A DNA stretch of 56,100 nt from UBA7672 sp964529555 (GCA_964529555.1 CAZGWV010000005.1:1-56100); one strand, 5' to 3'; shown: positions 15,653 through 24,210, numbered from the stretch's first letter. Notes: generated by a model not told the origin, from the sequence alone. A program made the numbers and translations.

Positions 15653-17058
15653 AGCCGCCTCGCTGCGCGGAGTGAGAGTGCGCTGAGGGTCAGCGTGGGA
15701 TTGGCGGGCGAGCAGGACGGATAGACGCCCGCCCCCAGCGCCAGCACGTTCGGGCATTCGAAGGTGCGCAGGTCGTGGCCGACAACGCCGGTTTCGGCGG
15801 TGGCGCCCATGCGATGCGTGCCCTGGATGTGGGCTTCTGTTGTGGCGTAGCCGCCGGCCTGCACTTTTTCGAGTGTGGCCGGGATGGCGGACTGCAGGCC
15901 AGCGATGGCGCGATCGATGCCGGCCTTGGCGTAGTCGGAGTGGCCCGACCAGTGGATCAGCGGTTCATCGTTCGCCAGCACGACGCGGTTTTCGGCGCGC
16001 GGCATGTCTTCGGCGATCAGCTTCAGCGCGATGCGGTGGGTCCACTTTTTGGGCTCGAGGCGGATCGAGGCGGGGGAGTTCCAGTTCTCGACGAGGACAG
16101 CGGCGGCGCTGGAGCGGTCGACGTCGTGGTAGAAATGATAGCCGTGGCCGGTGACGGATGTGCCGCCGTGATAGTTCGGGATGGCGCAGTCGATGATGGC
16201 GAGGCGGCTGGCCTGCTCGTGGATGTAGCCGCCGAGCGCGGGGTTGCTGAAGCCGGAGCGCAGCAGGATTGCGGTGTTGAAGACGGCGTTGGCGCCGAGC
16301 GCGAACAAGTCGGCCTTGAAGACGGCCTCGCTGCCTTCGGCGTTGCGGGCCTGGATTTCGGTGGCGATGCCGCCCGTGCGGCCGATGCTGCGGACTTCCC
16401 AGCCGGTGAGATAATGGAAGTCGGGGCGCTCGAACTGGTCGAGGCCGTTGATGATGGTGAACTTTGAATCGACCGGACAGAGATTGCAGACGCCGTTGCC
16501 GCAGCAGGGCGGACGGCGGGAGCCGCTGGAGCGCGCGGTCGGCTGAGCCCACCAGAGCGGGCTGAACCTGCGCAGTTCGATGTCTGAGAGCGACGGCCGG
16601 TGGGCTGGCGATGGGAAGGGGCGCGAGCGCGGCAGGATCGCGTCTGAGCCGCCGCCATTGATGTCCATGATGTCTTCGGCTTCGGCGTAGAATTCTTCGA
16701 GGTCGTCATAGCCGATGGGCCAGTCCTGGCCGGCGCCGTGGAGGGTGCGCAGGCGGAAATCGTCCGGGTGGAAGCGCGGCGTGCAGGCCCACCAGCAATT
16801 GGAATTGCCGCCGAAGGTGGAGTGGGCGGTCCAGTGTTTGGTCGAGCCGGAGGTGTTTTCCTGCGGGATATCTTCCGCGCCGAACTCGGCGCGCCGGGCG
16901 ATGCGGTTGGCGTGGGCGTGACGCTCGCCCTTCTCGATGAACAGCACGCGGGCGCCCGGCGGTAGCCCACGGGCGAAGAACATGGCCGCAAAGCTGGTGC
17001 CGGCGACGATGACGTCCCAGCGCTCGGCTGCGGCGGTTTCAGGATCGATGGGTTTCAA
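15649..17058 (-). CDS. GMC-family FAD oxidoreductase, large subunit
   Basis: A 469-residue flavoprotein. The dinucleotide-binding segment VIVAGTSFAAMFFARG is at residues 16-31, EKG at the end of beta-2, and STKHWTAHSTFGGNSNCWW near 70. CCGNGVCNLCPVDSKFTIING is typical of sugar/gluconate-type GMC dehydrogenases, and GTHRMGATAETGVV and NPTLTLSALSLRAA near the C-terminus hold the active-site region. It probably oxidises a sugar or alcohol in the periplasm with its Tat partner; the substrate is unknown. No ATG fits: TTG at 17058 is taken because farther upstream the frame is antisense to the protease gene. It starts 60 bp from that gene, divergently. Confidence 0.87.
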   Translation of the reverse strand: MKPIDPETAAAERWDVIVAGTSFAAMFFARGLPPGARVLFIEKGERHAHANRIARRAEFGAEDIPQENTSGSTKHWTAHSTFGGNSNCWWACTPRFHPDDFRLRTLHGAGQDWPIGYDDLEEFYAEAEDIMDINGGGSDAILPRSRPFPSPAHRPSLSDIELRRFSPLWWAQPTARSSGSRRPPCCGNGVCNLCPVDSKFTIINGLDQFERPDFHYLTGWEVRSIGRTGGIATEIQARNAEGSEAVFKADLFALGANAVFNTAILLRSGFSNPALGGYIHEQASRLAIIDCAIPNYHGGTSVTGHGYHFYHDVDRSSAAAVLVENWNSPASIRLEPKKWTHRIALKLIAEDMPRAENRVVLANDEPLIHWSGHSDYAKAGIDRAIAGLQSAIPATLEKVQAGGYATTEAHIQGTHRMGATAETGVVGHDLRTFECPNVLALGAGVYPSCSPANPTLTLSALSLRAARRL

Positions 17059-17118
17059 CAGACGCCCCGCTTTGAGCCGGCAGTCTGGCGGGATTCGGGA
17101 AACGGGAGATGAAGGAAG

Positions 17119-17565
17119 ATGAGCGCAGGATCGCTGGTTATCGAGGGATATGCCTCGCTTTTCGGGGTGGAGGATCTGGCGGGCGATGTGGTGCGGGCGG
17201 GCGCGTTCACGCGGACGCTGATGCGTGACCGGAATGTGGGGATGCTGCTGAGCCATCGCGGCGGGCGGACGGCGGGGCGGTGGACGACGATCCGTGAGGA
17301 TGGGCGCGGGCTGTTCGTGCGCGGGCTGGTGTTCGACGAGACGGCGGCGGGGCTGGCTGCGCTGTCGCAGATCCGCGAGGGGCGACTCAGCGGGTTGTCG
17401 ATCGGATTCATCGCGCGGGAGTGGGCGCCACGCGCGGCGCGGGGGCGGGAGTTGCGAGAAGTTGATCTGCGGGAGATTTCGCTGGTCGCCTCGCCAATGC
17501 TGCAAACAGCTCGGTTTGCAGCGGTCGGCGGGGAGCGCGCGCTGGGCAAACGTGTTGCGGCGTGA
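17119..17565 (+). CDS. HK97-family prohead protease (RcGTA gp4-like)
   Basis: A 148-residue capsid maturation protease, which removes scaffold parts from the capsid precursor. EGYASLFGVEDLAGDVVRAGAF is the standard opening. Catalytic His46 lies in LLSHRGGRTAGRW and Ser94 in SGLSIGF, and the core ends with LREISLVASPM. The length fits the family. GGGAG lies 10 bases before the ATG. In RcGTA it stands between portal and capsid genes; here about 3.2 kb of other DNA precedes it and 2.4 kb separates it from the capsid gene. Confidence 0.93.
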   Translation: MSAGSLVIEGYASLFGVEDLAGDVVRAGAFTRTLMRDRNVGMLLSHRGGRTAGRWTTIREDGRGLFVRGLVFDETAAGLAALSQIREGRLSGLSIGFIAREWAPRAARGRELREVDLREISLVASPMLQTARFAAVGGERALGKRVAA

Positions 17566-17677
17566 CGTAAGGTTAGCCCTTTCCGCTCGGGTAAGGCGGG
17601 GCTAGCATCGGTTCCGATCCTGGCGAGGCCCGCAGAAGGTCCGCAGGAACGATGCACAGGATGCCGGAGGAAATGTC

Positions 17678-18739
17678 ATGAAGTTCGCTTTGCAAGCCGC
17701 GACTGCGCTTTGCGTCGCCGCGATGTTGGTTGGAACCGCGCACGCGCAAGAGGCGGGGTATGTGACCCCGAAGACGACGTGGGGCGCGCCGGACCTTCAG
17801 GGCTTCTGGAACAACACCTCGATCACCAGCCTTCAGCGTCCCGGCGGCGTGGACAAGCTGGTGCTCAACCAGGCGGAAGCGGACCGGATGGTCAGCCGCA
17901 ACATGCTGGTCGTGCTGAGCAAGGAAGACGATGCGACCAACGGGCAGGACCCGAACAACACCAAGATCCTCGAGGACAAGAACAACGACCGCGGATACAA
18001 TGCCTTCTGGATCGATCCGGGCACGAAGGTGGCGACTGTCCGGGGCGAGCTGCGCTCGTCGTGGATCACCGAGCCGGCCACGGGGCGCATTCCTTACAAG
18101 CCCGAGGCGGCCCGCAGCGGCGGCGGCTATGCGATCACCAATTTCGACGGACCCGAGACACGGCCGATGGCCGAGCGCTGCGTGCTCAGCTTCTCCGGTT
18201 CGTATGGGCCGGTGATGATGAACAGCATGTACAACAACACGTTCCAGTTCGTGCAGACGCCGGACTCGGTGATGATCCTCGTCGAGATGAACCACGATGT
18301 GCGGAACATCCCGATCGTTGCGAGCGCCGCCGAAGCCACCCACAGCCCGATCGCGAAATGGGGCGGGGACTCGGTGGGCTGGTATGAAGGCGACACGCTG
18401 GTGGTGAAGACGACCAACGTACACCCGAACCAGCGTGCGATGATTACGCCGGACGGCACGCTGATCGAGCGGTTCACGCGGTGGAACGAGCACCAGATCA
18501 CCTATGCGTTCGAGGTGAACGATCCCACGCTCTATAGCCAGGTGTGGAAGGGCGAGATGGCGCTGAACACGGGCGAGCCGCTGTATGAATATGCCTGCCA
18601 TGAAGGCAATCACGCCATGGCCGGCATTCTCGGCGGCGCGCGTCAGCTGGAAAGCGAAGGCCGCGTTCCGGGCATGGGCCCCGGCATTGCCGCCGGCCTC
18701 GTATTGCCGCGCGACGACCAGGGCGGCGAAGGCCACTAG
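17678..18739 (+). CDS. Secreted protein of unknown function, PDLQGFW family, copy 1
   Basis: A 353-residue protein with a signal peptide (MKFALQAATALCVAAMLVGTAHA, in parts, cleaved after AHA). The mature part has PKTTWGAPDLQGFWNNTSITSLQRP, YNAFWIDPG, GDSVGWYEGDTLVVKT and CHEGNHAMAGILGGARQLE. I know this pattern from uncharacterised exported proteins of sphingomonads and acidobacteria, often in multiple copies; no activity is known to me. It has a tandem paralogue 86 bp downstream. Both stand between the GTA protease and capsid genes, with which they have no known connection. Confidence 0.82.
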   Translation: MKFALQAATALCVAAMLVGTAHAQEAGYVTPKTTWGAPDLQGFWNNTSITSLQRPGGVDKLVLNQAEADRMVSRNMLVVLSKEDDATNGQDPNNTKILEDKNNDRGYNAFWIDPGTKVATVRGELRSSWITEPATGRIPYKPEAARSGGGYAITNFDGPETRPMAERCVLSFSGSYGPVMMNSMYNNTFQFVQTPDSVMILVEMNHDVRNIPIVASAAEATHSPIAKWGGDSVGWYEGDTLVVKTTNVHPNQRAMITPDGTLIERFTRWNEHQITYAFEVNDPTLYSQVWKGEMALNTGEPLYEYACHEGNHAMAGILGGARQLESEGRVPGMGPGIAAGLVLPRDDQGGEGH

Positions 18740-18825
18740 GTCCTGGCCGGACGGGGAAGCGGGGTTGCGTGCGGCTCCCTTCCCGGCGGTTGCAGGGCTC
18801 CTGCAACAAACGAAAGGCGAACGGG

Positions 18826-19893
18826 ATGATCGGCAAGCTTCTGGCCTGCACGGCCATGTTCGGCGCGGTCATGGCGGGCGTGGCGCACGCCCAGCATGCA
18901 CCGGGCTATACGTCGCCGAAGACGAGCTGGGGCGCGCCGGATCTTGGCGGGTTCTGGAACAGCACGTCGATCACCAGCCTGCAGCGGCCGGCGGGCGTCG
19001 AGAAGCTGGTGGTGAGCGAGCAGGAGGGTCAGCGCATCGTCAACGACAACCCGCTGATCATCATCACGCAGATGGAGGCGGATGCGCAGGGCAGCAATCC
19101 CGAGGACACGTCGATCCTCGAGGATGGCAATGCGGATCGTGGATATAATGCGTTCTGGATCGATCCGGGCGTGGGGCTGGCGCAGGTGAAGGGCGAGATA
19201 CGCACGTCGTGGATCGTGGAGCCGGCGAATGGGCGCGTGCCGTTCCGGCAGGGCGCGCGCAGGTCTGGCGGGGGCGACTTTGCGCCGGCGAATTTCGACG
19301 GGCCGGAGACGCGGCCATTGTTCGAGCGTTGCCTGATGACGGAGACGACCGCCGGGCCGGTTATGCAGAACGCGATGTACAATTCGACGCTGCAGATCGT
19401 GCAGTCGCCGGGCGCCGTGGTGATCGTCGTGGAGATGGTTCACCACGCGCGGGTCATTCCCATCGTCGCGAATGCGGCGGCGGCAAAGCATGGGCCCAGC
19501 GTGATCCCGAAATGGGCGGGGGATTCGGTTGGCTGGTATGAGGGCGACACGCTGGTGGTGGAGACGCGCAATGTGCATCCGTTGCAGCCGAGCCTGATCT
19601 CGCCGACGGGCAAGGTGACGGAGCGCTTCTCGCGCTGGACGGATGGGCAGGTGTTCTACGAATTCACCGTGGACGATCCCGCGCTCTATACGCAGACATG
19701 GCGCGGCGAGATGGCGCTGAATGCGTCGCAGCCGATGTATGAGTTCGCGTGCCATGAGGGCAATCACGCCATGGGCGGCATTCTTGGCGGCGCACGGCAG
19801 CTCGAGAGCGAAGGTCGCACGCCGGCTATGGGTCCGGGGATCGCTGCGGGCATCGTGACGCCTAGCCAGCGCGCCAAAGCGGCGGCGAACTAG
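18826..19893 (+). CDS. Secreted protein of unknown function, PDLQGFW family, copy 2
   Basis: A 355-residue paralogue of the preceding gene. The signal peptide is MIGKLLACTAMFGAVMAGVAHA in parts. It shares the anchors PKTSWGAPDLGGFWNSTSIT, RGYNAFWIDPG, GWYEGDTLVVET, RGEMALN and ACHEGNHAMGGILGGARQLESEGR. Divergence is spread evenly along the protein, suggesting an old duplication. ATG 18826 is used because the signal peptide begins there. A strong terminator follows, closing the two-gene unit before the capsid gene. Confidence 0.82.
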   Translation: MIGKLLACTAMFGAVMAGVAHAQHAPGYTSPKTSWGAPDLGGFWNSTSITSLQRPAGVEKLVVSEQEGQRIVNDNPLIIITQMEADAQGSNPEDTSILEDGNADRGYNAFWIDPGVGLAQVKGEIRTSWIVEPANGRVPFRQGARRSGGGDFAPANFDGPETRPLFERCLMTETTAGPVMQNAMYNSTLQIVQSPGAVVIVVEMVHHARVIPIVANAAAAKHGPSVIPKWAGDSVGWYEGDTLVVETRNVHPLQPSLISPTGKVTERFSRWTDGQVFYEFTVDDPALYTQTWRGEMALNASQPMYEFACHEGNHAMGGILGGARQLESEGRTPAMGPGIAAGIVTPSQRAKAAAN

Positions 19894-19917
19894 GGCCGAT
19901 TACAGACAAGCACGATC

Positions 19918-19947
19918 AAGGGCGCGGCTTCGGCTGCGCCCTTTTCG
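19918..19947 (+). terminator. Rho-independent terminator with UUCG tetraloop
   Basis: The stem AAGGGCGCGGC pairs with GCTGCGCCCTT (one G-T pair) around a TTCG loop and runs into TTTTCGTTT. It closes the two-paralogue unit and stops readthrough into the capsid gene. Confidence 0.88.
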
Positions 19948-20016
19948 TTTGTGCCGTGCGCCATGCTTCGCGGCGCCGGTGACTGACCGACTGCGAAGCG
20001 AGTTCAAGGAAAATCC

Positions 20017-21252
20017 ATGAAGACCGAGACGAAGATGAATGCGCCGAAAGGCGCGGCCGATGACGTGCGCGCGGCGACGGCCGAGATGATGGCGGCGTTC
20101 GAGGCGCTGAAGGCCGCCAACGATACGCGCATCGAAGAGATCGAACAGCGCGGGGCGGCCGATCCGCTGCTCGACGCGAAGCTGAAGCGGATCGAGGCGT
20201 CGCTGGACAAGCAGCGCGCGACGCTGGAGCGCCTGTCGCTCGACCATGCGCGGCCGGCGATCGGCGAAGATCCGCGCAAGGGCGATCCCGAGCACAAGTC
20301 GGCGTGGGGCGCTTACCTGCGCAAGGGCGATGACAGCGGCATTGCGCGGCTGGACCTCAAATCGGTGAATGTCGGCACGGAGGCGCAGGGCGGCTATGTG
20401 GCGCCGCCGGAACTGGATCGGCTGATCGAGCAGCGGCTGATGGCGGCCTCGCCCATGCGCCAGATCGCGAGCGTGCGGCAGACATCGGCGACGGTGTTCC
20501 GCAAGCCGGTGAGCCTCGGGGCGGCGTCGGCCTGGGCGGCGGAGACGGGCGCGCGGGCGGAGACGACTGCGCCGACGCTGGACCTGCTGGAATTCCCGGC
20601 GGCGGAGCTCTACGCGATGCCGGCGGCGACGCAGACGCTGCTGGACGATGCGTATGCCGATGTGGACGAGTGGCTGGCGGATGAAGTGGAGGCCAGCTTC
20701 TCCGTGCAGGAGTCGGCGGCGTTCGTGAGCGGCGATGGCACGAACAAGCCGAAGGGCTTCCTGAGCTATGACAAGGTGGCCGATGCGTCGCATGCGTGGG
20801 ACAAGATCGGCTTTGTGCTGTCGGGCGCGGACGGGGCGTTCGCCTCGACCGATCCGGCGGACAAGCTGATCGATCTTGTCTATGCGCTGAAGAGCCAGTT
20901 CCGCGCCAATGCGCGTTTCGTGATGAACCGCAGGACAGTGTCGGCGGTGCGCAAGCTGAAGGATGGCGACGACAACTATCTGTGGCGTCCGGGGGCGGCG
21001 GGCGAGGCGGCGAGCCTGCTCGGCTATCCGGTGACGGAGATCGAGGACATGCCCGATGTTGCTACGGGGTCCTTCTCGATCGCGTTCGGCGACTTCCGGC
21101 GCGGCTATCTGATCGTCGACCGCCAGGGTGCGCGTGTGTTGCGCGATCCGTACTCGCTGAAGCCCTACGTGCTGTTCTACACGACCAAGCGTGTTGGCGG
21201 CGGCGTGCAGAATTTCGATGCGATCAAGCTGATGAAATTTGCGGCGCCGTAA
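20017..21252 (+). CDS. HK97-fold major capsid protein (RcGTA gp5-like)
   Basis: A 411-residue capsid protein. The first 110 residues or so are a charged coiled-coil scaffold (delta) domain. The HK97 core begins near GTEAQGGYVAPPELDRLIEQ and includes MPAATQTLLDDAYADVDEWL, FVSGDGTNKPKGFL, FVMNRRTVSAVRKLKD and GYPVTEIEDMP. The prohead protease would remove the delta domain. AAGGAAAATCC precedes the ATG. The gene stands alone: non-phage genes flank it on both sides, with a terminator upstream and a strong hairpin downstream. Confidence 0.95.
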   Translation: MKTETKMNAPKGAADDVRAATAEMMAAFEALKAANDTRIEEIEQRGAADPLLDAKLKRIEASLDKQRATLERLSLDHARPAIGEDPRKGDPEHKSAWGAYLRKGDDSGIARLDLKSVNVGTEAQGGYVAPPELDRLIEQRLMAASPMRQIASVRQTSATVFRKPVSLGAASAWAAETGARAETTAPTLDLLEFPAAELYAMPAATQTLLDDAYADVDEWLADEVEASFSVQESAAFVSGDGTNKPKGFLSYDKVADASHAWDKIGFVLSGADGAFASTDPADKLIDLVYALKSQFRANARFVMNRRTVSAVRKLKDGDDNYLWRPGAAGEAASLLGYPVTEIEDMPDVATGSFSIAFGDFRRGYLIVDRQGARVLRDPYSLKPYVLFYTTKRVGGGVQNFDAIKLMKFAAP

Positions 21253-21298
21253 CCACGAGCGTCATAGGTAGAGGCAAAGCGCCGTAGCTGGCGATATT

Positions 21299-21328
21299 CC
21301 GGCGCCGCCAACTCGACGGCGGCGCCGG
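21299..21328 (+). terminator. GC-rich hairpin after the capsid gene
   Basis: Perfect 11-bp arms CCGGCGCCGCC (21299-21309) and GGCGGCGCCGG (21318-21328) with an 8-nt loop. No T-run follows, so this may be an mRNA-stabilising 3' hairpin or a factor-dependent stop rather than a classical terminator. Confidence 0.5.
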
Positions 21329-21366
21329 CTATCGGTATCCTTGCACGGGCGTCGTGGAGATTCTGC

Positions 21367-21741
21367 ATGGGCTCGCCATCCCCCGAACAGACGGCTCAGC
21401 TTTTCTTCGAGCGGTTCAACGCAGGCGATGCGCCCGGCTTCACGCAGCTCTATTTCGAGGATGCGGTCTTCACCTATAACGGCCAGGACGTGGCCGTGGG
21501 ACCGGCGCAGATCGAGCGGGCTGTCGAAGGCTTCATGCTGGCCGGATTGCAGATGCGCGGGCGGGTTGTGAACGCGGTTGTCGCCGGCGACACGGCGTTG
21601 ACCCGGATCGCGTGGGAGATGGTGGACAAGGCCGGCGTCACGGTGGCGAGCGGGGTTTCGGCGGAGGTGCAGAAGCTGGGGCCGGACGGGATGTGGCGCT
21701 TCCTCATCGACGACGCTGGCGGAGGTAGCCGCGCGCCGTAA
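21367..21741 (+). CDS. SnoaL/DUF4440-like protein, copy 1
   Basis: A 124-residue cone-fold protein of the NTF2-like superfamily. PEQTAQLFFERFNAGDAPGFTQLYFEDAVFTYNGQDVAVG (in parts) is the usual opening, with strands ending MWRFLIDDAGG. The superfamily includes ketosteroid isomerase, polyketide cyclases and ligand-binding proteins with no catalysis; no activity can be assigned. A paralogue follows 104 bp downstream. It is placed between the GTA capsid and adaptor genes. Confidence 0.82.
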   Translation: MGSPSPEQTAQLFFERFNAGDAPGFTQLYFEDAVFTYNGQDVAVGPAQIERAVEGFMLAGLQMRGRVVNAVVAGDTALTRIAWEMVDKAGVTVASGVSAEVQKLGPDGMWRFLIDDAGGGSRAP

Positions 21742-21845
21742 AGAGCGGCTGGCGGAATGAACGTCCTTGATCTTGGGCGGCGCATCGGGAAGATGCCGCT
21801 CGCAATGGCCGGGGGCGATCCGGGCCCGATCAAGGGGAGCACATT

Positions 21846-22223
21846 ATGGGCGTAGCCTCGCCAGAAGCCATGGCTGAGACTTTTCTCCAACTGTTCAACG
21901 CCCGCGACGGCGCGGGCATGCTCGCGCTCTATGCGCCGGATGCGATCTTCACCATGGATGGCGAGACGATTGCGCGAGGCGCGGATCAGATCAAGGCGGC
22001 CATCGAAGGCATGCTGGCCGCGCCGATGACGATCAAGGGCAAGTATGAAAGTGTGCTGGAGGCCGGCGATATCGCGGTCTGCAAGCTGCGCTGGGAATTG
22101 CTCGACGCTGAGGGCTGGATCGAGTCGGATGGCGTCTCGCTCGAAATCTTGAAGCGTGGCGGCGACGGCAAATGGCGCTTTGCGATCGACGACGCGACAG
22201 GCTCGAGCCGCGGGCAGGATTAG
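21846..22223 (+). CDS. SnoaL/DUF4440-like protein, copy 2
   Basis: A 125-residue paralogue of the preceding gene. SPEAMAETFLQLFNARDGAGMLALYAPDAIFTMDGETIARG (in parts) aligns with copy 1, as does the ending KWRFAIDDATGSSRGQD. GGGGAGCAC stands before the ATG. Same superfamily and same uncertainty about its role. The tandem pair looks like a local duplication. Confidence 0.82.
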   Translation: MGVASPEAMAETFLQLFNARDGAGMLALYAPDAIFTMDGETIARGADQIKAAIEGMLAAPMTIKGKYESVLEAGDIAVCKLRWELLDAEGWIESDGVSLEILKRGGDGKWRFAIDDATGSSRGQD

Positions 22224-22273
22224 GCTTCGCTACGCCGCCGCAATTCAAGATCCGACGCCAGTGCCGGTTCATC

Positions 22274-22307
22274 TCTGATGGCGACACTGGTCTGATGGCG
22301 ACACTGG
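22274..22307. repeat. 17-bp perfect tandem duplication
   Basis: TCTGATGGCGACACTGG occurs twice in direct succession (22274-22290 and 22291-22307) in the short gap between the SnoaL-like gene and the convergent SDR gene. It looks like replication slippage. No integrase or attachment-site context was found. Confidence 0.8.
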
Positions 22308-22329
22308 CGTTTCGTTCTGGCGGCGCGGT

Positions 22330-23112
22330 CTATCTTGGCTGCATACGGATGCCGCCGTCCAGGCGGACGCACTCGCCGTTGAAGTAGCCGTTCTGGATCA
22401 TCTGCAGCGCCAGCGAGGCGTACTCCGGCGGGTTGCCGAGACGCTTCGGGTTGAGGACCGTGGCGGAGAGCGCGGCCTTTACGTTTTCGGGAGCGCCCGC
22501 CAGCAGCGGCGTGTTGAACAGGCCGGGCAGGATGGTGTTGACGCGGATCGCTTCGGTCGAGAGGTCGCGGGCGATGGGGAGCGTCATGCCGACGACGCCG
22601 CCTTTGGAGGCGGAATAGGCGGCCTGCCCGATCTGGCCGTCTTCGGCGGCGACGGAGGCGGTGTTGACGATCGCGCCACGGTCGCCGTCTTCCAGAACTG
22701 GAAGCGTGAGCATGCCGGCGGCGGATTTCGCGATACAGCGGAACGTGCCGACGAGGTTGATCTGGATGATGCGGTCGAACTCGGTGATCGGGAACGACTT
22801 GATCTCGCCTGTCTCCTTGTTGCGGCCTGCGGTCTTGAAGGCGTTTCCGGTGCCGGCGCAGTTGACGAGGATGCGCTCCTGGCCGTTGGCGGCGCGGGCC
22901 TTTGCGAAGCCTTCGTCGACGGAGGCGTCGTTGGTGACGTTGACGTTGCAATAGATCGCGCCGGTTTCGGCGGCGAAGGCCGTGCCGGTCTTCTCGTTCA
23001 TGTCGAAAATGGCGACTTTGACGCCAGCCGCGCGCAGAGCCTTCACGGTGGCCCCGCCAAGGCCGGATGCGCCGCCCGTGACGATGGCGGAGATCGAACT
23101 ATCGAGTTTCAT
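22330..23112 (-). CDS. SDR family oxidoreductase (3-hydroxyacyl-CoA dehydrogenase type 2-like)
   Basis: A 260-residue short-chain dehydrogenase. The cofactor motif TGGASGLGGATV is at residues 12-23, the Asp in IFDMN suggests NAD(H), NCAG is present, and the active site is NTASVAAEDG...YSASKGG with Ser, Tyr and Lys. The sequence runs close to HSD17B10-like 3-hydroxyacyl-CoA dehydrogenases, which act in branched-chain or fatty acid degradation. It lies on the minus strand between GTA capsid and adaptor genes and has no functional partner next to it. Confidence 0.9.
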   Translation of the reverse strand: MKLDSSISAIVTGGASGLGGATVKALRAAGVKVAIFDMNEKTGTAFAAETGAIYCNVNVTNDASVDEGFAKARAANGQERILVNCAGTGNAFKTAGRNKETGEIKSFPITEFDRIIQINLVGTFRCIAKSAAGMLTLPVLEDGDRGAIVNTASVAAEDGQIGQAAYSASKGGVVGMTLPIARDLSTEAIRVNTILPGLFNTPLLAGAPENVKAALSATVLNPKRLGNPPEYASLALQMIQNGYFNGECVRLDGGIRMQPR

Positions 23113-23239
23113 CGCGCTTCCTCAAGCAACTGACGTTTGCGGAAGGTTTAGTTCGGCGAAGCGCCCGCGCCTAGCCGTGACGTGAGGTCAGCCGGTCCCT
23201 CACTCGCAATTTCAGGCCGGCCTATCAGGAATGACAGCC

Positions 23240-23806
23240 ATGATTTTGACGACGCTGGTGGAGCCGGCGGCGGAGCCCGTTGGGCTGGCCGAGGCCAAGG
23301 AGTTTCTGCGCATTTCGAGCGCGGGCGAGGATGCGCTGGTGAGCGAGTTGATCGCCGGCGCGCGGGCGGTGATCGAGGAGGCGGTCGGCATTGCGCTGAT
23401 TTCGCGCACGGTGCGGGCGACGCTGGATGGATGGCCGATGGTCCTCCAATCGCGGCGGCGGATGACATTGCCGGTAAGGCCGGCGGCGTCGCTGGTGGCG
23501 GTGCGGATCGTGCGCAACGGCGTGGCCGAGGATCTGACGGCCCGGTTCGCCATGACGGTTGGACAGCCAGCGCGACTTGCGTGGCTGACGGGCGTGTTGC
23601 CGCGCACGGGGCCGGGGATTGTGATCGAAATCGATTATGTGGCGGGGTTCGGCGCAGAGCCCGGCGACGTGACGGATAGCCTGCGGCTCGCCGTGAAGCG
23701 GATGGCCGCGCACATTTATGAGACGCGGGTTGCGGAGGGGCGGCCGCTGAGCCTGCCGGACGATGTGGCGGCTCTGGTGGCGCCGTGGCGCAGGGTGCGG
23801 CTGTGA
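23240..23806 (+). CDS. GTA head-tail adaptor (RcGTA gp6-like)
   Basis: A 188-residue head-tail connector protein that sits under the portal. PVGLAEAKEFLRISSAGEDALVSELIAGARAVIEEAVGIALI (in parts) is the helical start of the phiE125-gp8/gp6 family. The middle has strands with AGFGAEPGDVTDSLRLAVKRMAAHIYETR near the end, also typical. ATG 23240 is preferred to 23231 because AGGA lies directly against the earlier ATG. Its TGA overlaps the GTG start of the next gene, where RcGTA would have gp7, the head-closure protein; here gp7 is missing. Confidence 0.88.
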   Translation: MILTTLVEPAAEPVGLAEAKEFLRISSAGEDALVSELIAGARAVIEEAVGIALISRTVRATLDGWPMVLQSRRRMTLPVRPAASLVAVRIVRNGVAEDLTARFAMTVGQPARLAWLTGVLPRTGPGIVIEIDYVAGFGAEPGDVTDSLRLAVKRMAAHIYETRVAEGRPLSLPDDVAALVAPWRRVRL

Positions 23807-24210
23807 GCGGGGCCGAGCAGGCGCTGGAGAGCGCGATACTGGCGGCGCTGGCGGACGATGCTGGCGTGACGGCGGCGCTGGGCGAGCCGTTGCGGTTGCT
23901 GGACGATGCGAGCCCGCAGCCGGGCTATCCGTATCTCGAAGTGGCGCGGCGGCAGAACCAGCCGAATGGTTCGGCTGGATGCGAGGGCTTCATCGTGACG
24001 ATGGATCTTGTGGTGACGTCCCGCGACGAGGGCGGGCGTCTTGCGCGCGGGGCTATCGGCGACGTGCGCCGCGTGCTGCGCGCGGCCAGCCTTGAGATGG
24101 AGGGGTGGCGATGCGTGTTGCTGTTGCCCGTGTTCACGGATGCGCTGCGCCAGAGGATCGGACTCTGGCGCGCGCTGCTGCGGATCAGGGCGATCGTCGA
24201 GCCTGCCTAG
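23803..24210 (+). CDS. DUF3168 tail terminator (RcGTA gp8-like)
   Basis: A 135-residue protein of the DUF3168 family, which caps the tail tube and joins it to the head. AEQALESAILAALADDAGVTAALGEPLRLLD opens it; YPYLEVARRQNQPNG and a C-terminal RIRAIVEPA follow. The start is GTG at 23803, overlapping the adaptor stop (GTGA); an upstream ATG is less likely. Its TAG stop overlaps that of the convergent OPT transporter in CTAG. The tail tube gene that should follow is 4.4 kb away. Confidence 0.88.
   Translation: MSGAEQALESAILAALADDAGVTAALGEPLRLLDDASPQPGYPYLEVARRQNQPNGSAGCEGFIVTMDLVVTSRDEGGRLARGAIGDVRRVLRAASLEMEGWRCVLLLPVFTDALRQRIGLWRALLRIRAIVEPA

Noticed and set aside
22274..22307. The 17-bp direct repeat as an integration site
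   Set aside because: The copies are adjacent, with no integrase, tRNA or transposase nearby; slippage is enough.
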